Shown here: positions 26,953-34,637 of the stretch, piece after piece
Layout of the letters: each line of letters starts with the position of its first letter
Numbering within the stretch: the stretch's first letter is position 1
Source of the DNA: CAWGXG01 sp963826505
Lineage (GTDB): Bacteria > Chloroflexota > Anaerolineae > Aggregatilineales > Aggregatilineaceae
NCBI GenBank assembly: GCA_963826505.1
Contig: CAWGXG010000008.1
Location: 1,426,001 to 1,490,000 of the forward strand
Direction: 5' to 3'
Length of the DNA stretch: 64,000 nt
Position numbers and translations under genes: made by a program
Notes under the pieces: generated by a model
The model's input: only the letters and a program-made list of their open reading frames with translations
Database searches by the model: none
What the model was told of the DNA's origin: nothing

Positions 26953-27275
26953 TGCTCACCGACCCATTGACTACATGATATTTACGATATTATTCATAAA
27001 TTTCAAAAATCTTAGCACGCGAGGTTGGGCCCTGTCAAATGACATGCTTCATAAGCAATATAGACGATTGACATATCTTGCTTTCGAACAGCGGCAGATC
27101 GGGACCAAAACGCGTATAATTCCGCCATTTGCTGTGCATGGGACCGTGCACACGCCCGCCCCACAACGAATGTCAGGCAAACCGTGCCAATCGTTTGAAA
27201 GCTGGGGCACTCTCGGCTACACTTGTGGGCGTGCGCTCGTCAAAAGACTTCGCTCACGTTTAAGGAGCTTCGAGC
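26953..27275. other. AT-rich intergenic region between divergent genes
   Basis: 323 bases, clearly more AT-rich than its surroundings. A direct repeat GATATT-TAC-GATATT lies at 26977-26991, 25 bases upstream of the regulator start. A TTGACA at 27068 and a TATAAT at 27115 are 41 bases apart and cannot pair. No gene seen. Confidence 0.45.
26977..26991. promoter_or_regulatory. Candidate operator of the SufR-like regulator
   Basis: GATATT (26977-26982) and GATATT (26986-26991) are separated by TAC, just upstream of the regulator's start codon at 26952. Position suits autoregulation. The repeat is short and could be chance in AT-rich sequence. Confidence 0.25.
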
Positions 27276-28634
27276 ATGACCTTACGCTCACAAACTATTG
27301 CACTCGTTGGACTGTTCGTCGCACTCGCTGTGGTCTTTGTCCTGGTGGGTAACGCGGGGGTGTCAACCGGCGTCTTCCTGCCCGAACCGACCGTCACCTA
27401 TACCCCCACCGTCGGCCCCTCCCCGACACCTGTGCCCGAAGGAACCGCGGGCAATTGGACCGAAGTGGGTACCGGCCAACTCAGTTATGCTGGCACTGGC
27501 GGTCAGCAGGCGACCATACAATACCAGATGCTCAGCCTGGCCGATTTCGTCGCCTCTTCTTCTGGCCTTCAGCTGCCGCCCGACGGTACCGCCCTGCCCG
27601 AGCTTGACGTTCTGACTCAAATCCGCGACCAGATCAAGGATCAGATGGATCAGTTGGGTCTCGTCGCCGCGTCGGACACGTTTACTGGCCCGCTGGTAGA
27701 GAAGATCAACGGTATACCGGTCACGCTGTTCCGCTTTGCCGTCGGCGCGCAGCCGCGTTCGGACGGCAATATGTTCAACGGCACGGACACGGCGCTGATT
27801 CTGATACCTGCCGGTGACCAATACATGCTCGTCCAATACCAGCTCCCTGGCCCGCCGGACGCGACAGTCTATAATGACTTCCTCGCCTGGTTGGGTGCCA
27901 ACGCGGCGGACCTGGTCGCCACGGTTGCGACGCCCACGCCGGCCGCTGCCGAGTTTGGCACGCCTACCGAACCGGCCGCCACGCCTGAAGCGACTGAAAC
28001 GAGTGCCACGCCGGAAGCAACAGAGGCCGCGCCAACCGCTGAAGAATCAGCTACACCGGAGCCGACCACGGCTGCCGCCGCAGTGCCAAGCAGCACCAAT
28101 CGCAGCGGCGACTGGGCCGAAGCTCAGCCGGGCCAGTGGACGAACACCGCCAATCCCAACGCGATAATTCTGTACAACCAGTCCACCGTGCCGGAGTTTG
28201 CCCAGAATATGGGCGTCGATGTCCCGGACACCGCCGACACGCAGGCCGCGATTGACACCCTGCTTCAGTCGGCACGCGATCAGCTCCAGGCGCAGATCGA
28301 TCAATTGGGCATTTCGGTCGATGCTGAGAATTTCGTCGGACCGCAGACAGATACGGTGAACGATGTACCCGTGTCGTATATTCACATCGCCAGCTCGCCG
28401 GAAACGCTGTCCGACGGCACGGCCAACCAGATGCAGGAACTCGCCATTGCCATGATTGACATCGGTGATGGCCAGATTCGCGTCGTCAACCTGATTTACC
28501 AGGGCGAACCGGATGAGGGGTTGTTCAACTCGTTTATGACGTGGATCGGCGATAATATCGCGCTGCTGACCACGCCTGACGCGGTAGTACCTACCGCGGT
28601 ACCAGAAACGCCCACCCCAGCGCCCGGCGGCTAG
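27276..28634 (+). CDS. Secreted or membrane-anchored protein with a duplicated domain
   Basis: 452 residues. An N-terminal hydrophobic segment (IALVGLFVALAVVFVLVGN) is followed by a Thr/Pro linker and two homologous units: the first about 60-220 (WTEVGTGQLSYAGTGGQQAT and IRDQIKDQMDQLGLVA) and the second about 275-440 (WAEAQPGQWTNTANPNAI and ARDQLQAQIDQLGISV). Both contain the same helix-strand pattern, including VEKINGIPVTLFRF in one and VNDVPVSYIHIA in the other, so the gene arose by internal duplication. A Thr/Ala/Glu-rich linker joins the halves. AAGGAGC precedes ATG 27276. No enzymatic motif is visible. Likely extracytoplasmic; function unknown. Confidence 0.7.
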   Translation: MTLRSQTIALVGLFVALAVVFVLVGNAGVSTGVFLPEPTVTYTPTVGPSPTPVPEGTAGNWTEVGTGQLSYAGTGGQQATIQYQMLSLADFVASSSGLQLPPDGTALPELDVLTQIRDQIKDQMDQLGLVAASDTFTGPLVEKINGIPVTLFRFAVGAQPRSDGNMFNGTDTALILIPAGDQYMLVQYQLPGPPDATVYNDFLAWLGANAADLVATVATPTPAAAEFGTPTEPAATPEATETSATPEATEAAPTAEESATPEPTTAAAAVPSSTNRSGDWAEAQPGQWTNTANPNAIILYNQSTVPEFAQNMGVDVPDTADTQAAIDTLLQSARDQLQAQIDQLGISVDAENFVGPQTDTVNDVPVSYIHIASSPETLSDGTANQMQELAIAMIDIGDGQIRVVNLIYQGEPDEGLFNSFMTWIGDNIALLTTPDAVVPTAVPETPTPAPGG

Positions 28635-28695
28635 ACTCTGGACATGGCGTCACGCCCGGCACCGACCGCGCGTTCTGGCCCGGATGGGCCGGGTG

Positions 28696-28704
28696 TGACA
28701 TAAT
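28696..28704 (+). promoter_or_regulatory. Possible extended -10 of the iscX-nuo operon
   Basis: TGACATAAT (TGn plus CATAAT at 28699-28704), 8 bases before ATG 28713. If used, the transcript would be nearly leaderless. No clear -35. Confidence 0.25.
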
Positions 28705-28712
28705 CGGGCGCT

Positions 28713-28943
28713 ATGCACGACGACGAATCGCCCAAACCGTTGTACTGGGAAGCCTCCTATGAGCTTGTGCTGTCGCTCATGGAGCAGCACCCGGATGCTG
28801 ATCTTGACGGATTGGGTTTGCAGCAGCTATTCGAGTGGATCATCGCGCTGCCAGGGTTTGCCGACGATCCGGCACTGGCTTATGACGGCCTGCTGACCGC
28901 CATCTTGCGCGAATGGTATGAGGAGCAATGTGAGGCGTCATGA
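28713..28943 (+). CDS. iscX: IscX-like iron-sulfur assembly protein
   Basis: 76 residues, normal IscX size (66-75). The family pattern is visible: an N-terminal Trp-containing helix (LYWEASYELVLSLMEQHPD), the central FEWIIALPGFADDP matching the conserved HxWIxxLxxFxDDP region (Glu here for His), and a C-terminal acidic helix ILREWYEEQ. IscX binds IscS and the frataxin-like partner to tune Fe-S assembly. Its stop overlaps the start of nuoB (ATGA), so the genes are coupled and an Fe-S maturation role for Nuo is plausible. Its placement in a nuo operon is unusual. Confidence 0.75.
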   Translation: MHDDESPKPLYWEASYELVLSLMEQHPDADLDGLGLQQLFEWIIALPGFADDPALAYDGLLTAILREWYEEQCEAS

Positions 28944-29629
28944 CACAAGATGATTTCTTGAAGGAATTGCACAATCCAGAAGTTCCCGTCCCCAGGGATA
29001 TGCAGTCGTCGGTTGCCGTGACGAACCTCGGCAGGCTCGCCGACTCGATTTATAACTGGGGCCGGCGCAACTCGGTCTGGCCGATGGCGTTCGGTCTGGC
29101 GTGCTGCGCGATCGAAATGATCGCGACCGCGTCGAGCCGTTTCGACCAGGCGCGCTTCGGCATGGAAGTGCTGCGCGCCAGCCCGCGTCAGGCCGATTTG
29201 ATGTTGGTCAGCGGCACGGTCACCAAAAAGATGGTCGTGCCGATTGTGCGGCTCTATAACCAGATGTCTGAGCCGAAGTACGTGCTGGCGATGGGCGCGT
29301 GCGCGGTCGGCGGTGGCCCGTTCAAAGAGGGCTACAACGTAGTCAGCGGTATGGACAAGTACATCCCAGTGGATGTCTACGTTCCCGGCTGTCCGCCGAC
29401 GCCCCAGGCGCTGCTGCACGGGCTGATCATGCTGCAAAAGAAGATCGACGGGCAGTCGTTTAGCAATCTCAACAGCATGCCCTGGTATGGTCGTGGCCCC
29501 AGCGACGAAGTGCCGGTACCGATTCTTGGGCCGGACATCGTCGACCCGCGCCAGGCGTACCAACTACGGCGTCAGGCTGCCGCGCCCGTCGAAACTCCCG
29601 CCGAGTCCGCCGACTCCGCTGCGGAGTAA
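28940..29629 (+). CDS. nuoB: NADH-quinone oxidoreductase subunit B
   Basis: 229 residues, a little longer than typical NuoB (160-220) because of extended termini. It carries the terminal N2 4Fe-4S cluster of complex I. The Cys ligands are visible as FGLACCAIEM (tandem Cys), AMGACAVGGG and VPGCPPTPQA. RASPRQADLMLVSGTVTKKM is strongly conserved in complex I. The Pro/Ala-rich C-terminal tail (PVETPAESADSAA) is an extra. It overlaps iscX by four bases and is followed by nuoCD. Peripheral arm of complex I at the cytoplasmic face. Confidence 0.97.
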   Translation: MTQDDFLKELHNPEVPVPRDMQSSVAVTNLGRLADSIYNWGRRNSVWPMAFGLACCAIEMIATASSRFDQARFGMEVLRASPRQADLMLVSGTVTKKMVVPIVRLYNQMSEPKYVLAMGACAVGGGPFKEGYNVVSGMDKYIPVDVYVPGCPPTPQALLHGLIMLQKKIDGQSFSNLNSMPWYGRGPSDEVPVPILGPDIVDPRQAYQLRRQAAAPVETPAESADSAAE

Positions 29630-29733
29630 CGCGCGGGATACGGAATCGCACTCATGGTTCACTCACCGGGTGAGGCGCCGCCGACGCTGTGCCGAGCGGC
29701 CCTCCCAGACAAGTTTTCGATACAGGAGTCAGC

Positions 29734-31581
29734 ATGACTGAACAAGCCTCTGTAGCCGAGACCCGCACGTCCACTGAAGACGCGATCAGCCGCCTCATTG
29801 ATCGTTTTGGCGATGCCGTCCAACCGGATACGCGCGAGGGATACAGCGGGGTGATCGTGGACCCCGCCCGGCTGGTCGAGGTGGCGACGTTCGTCCGTGA
29901 CGAACTGGATTACGCCTATCTCGCCAATGCCGCCGCGGTGGATTACCTGGGCAAGAGCGACACCGATCACCTTGAGATGGTGTATCACACCTACCAGATC
30001 GCAGGCGGCCCGGCGCTAGTCGTCAAAGCGCAGACGCCGCGCAGCAGCGCCACTCTGCCTAGCCTGACGCCCGTCTGGCCGGGTGCCGATTTCCAGGAGC
30101 GCGAAGCCTGGGACCTGATGGGCATCCGCTTCGAAGGGCATCCCAACCTCAAGCGCATCTTGATGTGGGAAGGCTTCGAAGGCCACCCGCTGCGCAAAGA
30201 CTGGAAAGAAGCTTATTACGAGCAGGACCAAAAACCTTTTGACAGCCGCTGGCCCGGCGGCAATGTGTCCCGCGCGGAAGAACACAACCCTTACGGCAAA
30301 AACGTCGCTTATCCGCCCGGCTTCACGCTCGACGGGTACGAAGAACTGGCCGAAAAAGCCCTCTACGACAATCTGCCGCTGGGCGTCGACGTCTCCGAAG
30401 ACATTGCCACTGAGCATGTGGTCGTCAGCATGGGGCCGCAGCATCCCAGCACGCACGGCGTGTTCCGCATGGTCGTCACGCTGGACGGCGAGACGATCCG
30501 CACGCTCGAACCGGTGATGGGCTACCTGCACCGCAATCACGAAAAGATCGGCGAGCGCAACACGTTCATTCAGAACATGCCGTTCACCGACCGTCTCGAC
30601 TATTTTTGCAGCATGTCGAACAACCACGCCTACGCGATCGGCGTCGAACAACTAATGGCGACGGGAGCCCGCTGGGAGCCCCCAACCATGCGCGCCGAAG
30701 TGATCCGCGTGCTGGTGGTCGAGCTGACGCGTATTCTCAACCACCTGGCGGCGATCGGCTTCCTGCTCAACGACCTGGGCGCGTATTTCACACCGCTCAT
30801 GTATGCCCTGATCGAACGCGAGCTGATCCTCGACTTCTTCGAGGCGCTGTCGGGCAGCCGCATGATGTGCAACTACATGCGTTTTGGCGGCGTAGCGTAC
30901 GATCTGCCGGAAAGCCTGCGGACCGTTGCCAATCTGGTTAACGACCGCGTGCGTGACTTCGACACGATGACCTACCTGCGCCACCTGATCAATGACCGCC
31001 TGCCGCGCGCTATCGAACAGACTGACGAACTGCTGACCACCAACGAGATCATCACTCATCGCGCGATCGGCGTAGGCGTGCTCACCCGTGAGGATGCCAT
31101 CGCTCACAGCGCTGCCGGGCCTGTGCTGCGTGCCAGCGGAGTGCCTTACGACGTGCGCCGCGCTGAGCCGTACAGCATCTACCCGGACCTGGATTTCGAT
31201 GTGGCAGTGCGTTATCACGGTGATATTTACGACCGCTATCTGATCCGCATCGACGAGATGCGCCAGAGCATTCGCATTCTCAAACAAATCTTGCCGCTGC
31301 TCGAAGAAACCAAGGGCCAGCCCTTCTTCTCAGGACGTGGGGGCATCTACAGCCCGCGCGTTCCCGCTGGCGAAAGTTATGGGCGCGGCGAGAATCCGAA
31401 GGGCGAGTTGGGCTATTACGTCGTCTCCGACGGCGGCCAGAATCCCTGGCGGTATCATGTCCGGTCGCCAAGTTTCATCAACCTGACTGCCCTCGAGCCC
31501 ATGTGCCGCGGGCACAAAGTCGCGGACGTGGTCGCCATTTTGGGTAGCATCGATATCGTGCTTGGCGAGGTCGATCGCTAA
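29734..31581 (+). CDS. nuoCD: NADH-quinone oxidoreductase fused subunit C/D
   Basis: 615 residues joining NuoC (30 kDa; about 10-180, with VWPGADFQEREAWDLMGIRF and EGHPLRKDW) to NuoD (49 kDa; about 220-615). NuoD shows VVSMGPQHPSTHGVFRM, MGYLHRNHEKIGE and a C-terminal CRGHKVADVVAILGSID. The quinone-site His of the HPSTHG segment is present. Fusions of C and D are known in enterobacteria and some other phyla. ATG 29734 follows CAGGAG at -9, so the longer frame from 29689 is not used. It lies 104 bases after nuoB and ends 82 bases before nuoI. Confidence 0.95.
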   Translation: MTEQASVAETRTSTEDAISRLIDRFGDAVQPDTREGYSGVIVDPARLVEVATFVRDELDYAYLANAAAVDYLGKSDTDHLEMVYHTYQIAGGPALVVKAQTPRSSATLPSLTPVWPGADFQEREAWDLMGIRFEGHPNLKRILMWEGFEGHPLRKDWKEAYYEQDQKPFDSRWPGGNVSRAEEHNPYGKNVAYPPGFTLDGYEELAEKALYDNLPLGVDVSEDIATEHVVVSMGPQHPSTHGVFRMVVTLDGETIRTLEPVMGYLHRNHEKIGERNTFIQNMPFTDRLDYFCSMSNNHAYAIGVEQLMATGARWEPPTMRAEVIRVLVVELTRILNHLAAIGFLLNDLGAYFTPLMYALIERELILDFFEALSGSRMMCNYMRFGGVAYDLPESLRTVANLVNDRVRDFDTMTYLRHLINDRLPRAIEQTDELLTTNEIITHRAIGVGVLTREDAIAHSAAGPVLRASGVPYDVRRAEPYSIYPDLDFDVAVRYHGDIYDRYLIRIDEMRQSIRILKQILPLLEETKGQPFFSGRGGIYSPRVPAGESYGRGENPKGELGYYVVSDGGQNPWRYHVRSPSFINLTALEPMCRGHKVADVVAILGSIDIVLGEVDR

Positions 31582-31663
31582 TCGCCGTCAGCCGTCAGCG
31601 GGCCAGCCCGTGCCCCTCGCGGGCGGACTGGCTGTCAGACAGTGTTAAGGAGCGTGAGCGTTC

Positions 31664-32326
31664 ATGTACGGATCAGGAATTGCGCGTGGCCTGGGCGTCA
31701 CGCTGAGACATTTCATCAACACCTATCTCGAAGACATCAAATGGGGATTCCGGCGCAGTGGCCCCGATGAGGCATTTCCGCTGCGGCAGGGTCTTGAGAC
31801 GCGCGGTATCTTCACGGTCGAATATCCAGACGAAAAGCTGGCCGTGCCGGAACGATTCCGCTTCATCCCCTTCCTGGTGATCGAAAATCACGACAACCCG
31901 GAGCGGCCCGGCCATGACTGGTGCACCAGTTGCGGCATCTGCGCCAAAGTCTGCCCGCCGCAGTGCATCTGGATCGTACGCGGCAGCAATCCCGAAACCG
32001 GGCGCCCCATCCCAGAGCCGGAAGAGTTCTACATCGATATCGACATCTGTATGAACTGCGGTCTGTGCGCGGAGTTCTGCCCATTCGACGCAATCAAGAT
32101 GGACCACGATTACGAGTTGGCCAGCTATGATCGCACCTCAGCCCACATCTTTGACAAGCAGCGGCTCTCGAAGGAATTCCGCTATTGGCAGTCCATCGCC
32201 CCGACGCGCGCCCAGGAAGAAGCCGACGCGCGCGGCGGCTGGGAACACAAGGACGTGATCAAGCAGCGCGAAAAAGAGGCCAAGGCCAAAGCCAAAGCGG
32301 CTGACGCCGCCAAGAAAGACGAATAA
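31664..32326 (+). CDS. nuoI: NADH-quinone oxidoreductase subunit I, 2x[4Fe-4S] ferredoxin-type
   Basis: 220 residues. N-terminal amphipathic helix (RGLGVTLRHFINTYLEDIKW) as in NuoI. Two complete 4Fe-4S motifs: CTSCGICAKVC at Cys87, 90, 93 and 97, and CMNCGLCAEFC at Cys129, 132, 135 and 139, each followed by Pro. It passes electrons along the peripheral arm toward NuoB. The lysine-rich tail (residues 200-220) is low-complexity. RBS AAGGAGC before ATG 31664. Last gene of the operon, followed by a strong terminator. Other nuo subunits (A, E-H, J-N) are absent from the window. Confidence 0.95.
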   Translation: MYGSGIARGLGVTLRHFINTYLEDIKWGFRRSGPDEAFPLRQGLETRGIFTVEYPDEKLAVPERFRFIPFLVIENHDNPERPGHDWCTSCGICAKVCPPQCIWIVRGSNPETGRPIPEPEEFYIDIDICMNCGLCAEFCPFDAIKMDHDYELASYDRTSAHIFDKQRLSKEFRYWQSIAPTRAQEEADARGGWEHKDVIKQREKEAKAKAKAADAAKKDE

Positions 32327-32357
32327 GCTCTCTCGATTTCTCAACGCAAGATACTAC

Positions 32358-32402
32358 CCCACAGTGTCGAATCAGCTTTACAGCCGGCGCTGTGGGTTTT
32401 TT
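32358..32402 (+). terminator. Terminator of the iscX-nuo operon
   Basis: CCCACAG (32358-32364) pairs with CTGTGGG (32390-32396), followed by TTTTTT (32397-32402). Well-formed and 32 bases after the nuoI stop. Confidence 0.8.
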
Positions 32403-32444
32403 GTATCCTGGCGAATGTTCCGATCCTGAGACAGAACAAATGTT

Positions 32445-32473
32445 TTGCGTTTTGATCCTGATATTCCTATAAT
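32445..32473 (+). promoter_or_regulatory. Promoter of the ClbS/DfsB-like gene
   Basis: TTGCGT (32445-32450), exactly 17 bases, then TATAAT (32468-32473), 46 bases before ATG 32519. The best consensus promoter in the window. Confidence 0.7.
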
Positions 32474-32518
32474 CAGCATATCCCGTATCAAAGTCACTTA
32501 TGTGAGGAGTCGTGCCCC

Positions 32519-33241
32519 ATGCCCACCAAAACCCAATTGCTGGATCTATTCGACTGGGCTTACCGTGAGAAGTTAGCCTTTTTGGACAGCCTCACGGCTG
32601 CCGAGCGCGACATTCCCGGCGCGGTCGATGCCTGGGGATCAAAAGACCTGTTGACCCATTCCCTGTATTGGGAATCGCGCATGATGGACAACCTGATGCG
32701 CACCGACGGGGAACGACCACCCCAGATCGACGACATCGATCATGAGAATGCGCGCATCTTCGAGGAAATGCACGGCATGACTTGGGACGAAGTCCGCGCG
32801 CTGCTCGACGCCACGCACCAGCGCATCGCCGACTACATCACCGCCACGCCGGACGGCGTGTTATCCGGGTCGGAGCATTCGCCCTGGCGCGATAACCGCG
32901 CCATCTGGCAGGGCATCATGGGCAACACCGTCAGTCACACGCTGCTGCACCTGGCGCAGTGGCACGCCGAGCACGGTCGCCGCGACGCGGCAACGCGCAT
33001 GCAGGAATTGCTTGCCGAGCGCGTGATCGCTCTGGACGACTCGACCGACTTGCGCGGCGTTACGCTCTACAACCTGGCCTGTTACTATTCTTTGGCGGGA
33101 TACAAGGAGAAGGCGATCGCGCGCCTGACTGAGGCTCTGATCAGCTACCCAAATCTAACGGAATGGTCGAAGGAAGACCCAGACTTCAACTCGATCCGGG
33201 AAGACCCGGAGTTTCAGGCGATCTACAGTCAATTGGCCTAA
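32519..33241 (+). CDS. ClbS/DfsB-like four-helix protein with C-terminal TPR-like end
   Basis: 240 residues. Residues 1-160 resemble the ClbS/DfsB/DinB-like four-helix bundle: KTQLLDLFDWAYREKLAFLD, HSLYWESRMMDNL and NTVSHTLLHLAQWHAEHG, with potential metal-binding His in THSLYW and SHTLLHLAQWH. The last 70 residues (TLYNLACYYSLAGYKEKAIA and LTEWSKEDPDFNSIREDPEF) match the TPR-end-of-group repeat. Members of the family range from colibactin resistance to unknown thiol-dependent roles. ATG 32519 follows a GAGGAG site. Probably a single-gene unit. Confidence 0.75.
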   Translation: MPTKTQLLDLFDWAYREKLAFLDSLTAAERDIPGAVDAWGSKDLLTHSLYWESRMMDNLMRTDGERPPQIDDIDHENARIFEEMHGMTWDEVRALLDATHQRIADYITATPDGVLSGSEHSPWRDNRAIWQGIMGNTVSHTLLHLAQWHAEHGRRDAATRMQELLAERVIALDDSTDLRGVTLYNLACYYSLAGYKEKAIARLTEALISYPNLTEWSKEDPDFNSIREDPEFQAIYSQLA

Positions 33242-33314
33242 CCGGGGCATACCCCAGTCAACCTCTGGGGCACACTCTACATCATAATGTGACAGATCCG
33301 CTGCGACGCGGCGT

Positions 33315-33674
33315 TCAGTCGTCGTCGGGGTTTTCAAGCGCTTCACGGAACAGGCGCAGCGCATCATTTTCCTGCACGTCAAGCGGACAGCCCACGTAAG
33401 GATTCTCGATTGGAATTTCGTGTTTTTCGCACCATGCTTCGACCTTGATCTGGCGCACAAAGCCCAGCAGTGCCCCGCGAATCGTCAACGTCAGACGCAT
33501 GGTCGGGCTGGCATTGGCCAGCACGATCTCCGGCACCGGGCATTTCGCGCAATCGCCTGGCTTCCACATCAGCGATGCCGGATTTTCCTGCACCAATCGG
33601 CATTCCTGTACGTTCCGTCCGCGATTGAAATCTTCGTAATAGTGAGGGCATTCTTTGCCCGCCGGTGTACGCAT
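33315..33674 (-). CDS. Small Cys-rich protein, unrecognised
   Basis: 119 residues from ATG 33674 (AGAGGA eight bases upstream; a further in-frame ATG at 33710 has no such site). Cysteines sit at KECPHYYEDF, VQECRL, DCAKCPVPEI, AWCEKH and VGCPLDV, so a zinc or iron-sulfur site is likely: DCAKCP gives a CxxC, and three more Cys are spread through the chain. The short hydrophobic central part (IRGALLGFVRQIKVEAW) has alternating strand-like pattern. No relatives recognised by eye. Neighbours EF-P and the ClbS-like gene do not explain it. Confidence 0.6.
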   Translation of the reverse strand: MRTPAGKECPHYYEDFNRGRNVQECRLVQENPASLMWKPGDCAKCPVPEIVLANASPTMRLTLTIRGALLGFVRQIKVEAWCEKHEIPIENPYVGCPLDVQENDALRLFREALENPDDD

Positions 33675-33898
33675 AGCTTTCTTCCTCTGAAACAGGGTCC
33701 GTGGTCGCATCCTGGGCGGGGATCAGTGCCCTACCCCTTACGCCCTTGAGTGTAAGCTATCCCCGGCGCACCTGCCAACTGCTAGAGGCCGCATGCAAGC
33801 GCTCAGGGGTGTGGGTGGTGTGTGCGTATGCCATGGACACCCGCTTCTATGCCCGCTGTAGCGCCTCACAGCGGCATACTATCTCGGAAACACAAACA

Positions 33899-33922
33899 GG
33901 CCGGACTATTCGCCGGCCTGGT
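33899..33922 (-). terminator. Terminator of efp
   Basis: CAGGCCGG (33899-33906) and CCGGCCTG (33915-33922) form a stem; read on the minus strand it is followed by a T-rich tract. Thirty bases after the efp stop. Confidence 0.55.
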
Positions 33923-33952
33923 GATGATCGTGGATTGTCAGATGTATATACG

Positions 33953-34510
33953 CTAGACGCGTGTTACGTACGAGGCATCGCGCGTATCAATGCGGATAAC
34001 GTCGCCGACCTGCACAAATAATGGGACCGTCACCTGCATGCCCGTTTCGGTCACGACTTTCTTGGTCGCGCCAGTAGCCGTATTCCCGGCAACCGCCATC
34101 TCAGATTCGACGACTTTCTGCTCGACATTAGTCGGCAGCTCGAAGTCGATAATCTCGGTCCCATAGGATAGCAGCTTGATCTGCATGCCTTCCTTCAGGT
34201 AGCGGAAATCGTCTCCGAATTTGTCCTGGCGCACCTGCGGCTGCTCGTAGGTCTCGACGTCCATGAAAGTAAGAAATTCGCCATCGGAATACAGGTATTC
34301 GACCACAGTGGTTTCGATCATGATGTCTTCCACGCGGTCGCCCGACGTAAACGTCATTTCACGCGTGGTGCCGGTACGCAGATTGCGCACTGTAACGCGA
34401 ATCGTCGCGTTGCCGCGTCCGGTCTTGATGTGCTGGTAATTGAGCACCTTGAAGATTTCACTGTCTACGGTGAAATTAGTGCCGTTGCGGAGTTGATTTA
34501 CGTCGATCAT
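33953..34510 (-). CDS. efp: Translation elongation factor P
   Basis: 185 residues, the normal length. EF-P relieves ribosome stalling at polyproline. Three OB-like domains are recognisable: MIDVNQLRNGTNFTV, the tip loop HIKTGRGNATIRVTVRN, and the domain III motif GNTATGATKKVVTETGMQV. The loop tip, Lys34 in E. coli (PGKG), reads TGRG here, so Arg replaces the modified Lys; Arg is also used in Pseudomonas-type EF-P. No earP or epmA homologue is seen in the window. The several Pro-rich tracts in neighbouring genes make EF-P use plausible. Confidence 0.95.
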   Translation of the reverse strand: MIDVNQLRNGTNFTVDSEIFKVLNYQHIKTGRGNATIRVTVRNLRTGTTREMTFTSGDRVEDIMIETTVVEYLYSDGEFLTFMDVETYEQPQVRQDKFGDDFRYLKEGMQIKLLSYGTEIIDFELPTNVEQKVVESEMAVAGNTATGATKKVVTETGMQVTVPLFVQVGDVIRIDTRDASYVTRV

Positions 34511-34637
34511 AAGGAATGCTCTGTCCTCGCCGCTGGTTCTAAAGTTTGAGTGTCTTCGTAGTCAGGGCAGGATTATACCAAAGATTCGCCGCCGTTTGAA
34601 TGGACAATGTCGGGTCCAGGAGGGTTTGCCCTCTCGC

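Noticed and set aside
27068..27120. TTGACA and TATAAT as one promoter
   Set aside because: The boxes are 41 bases apart, far beyond the 16-19 base spacing.
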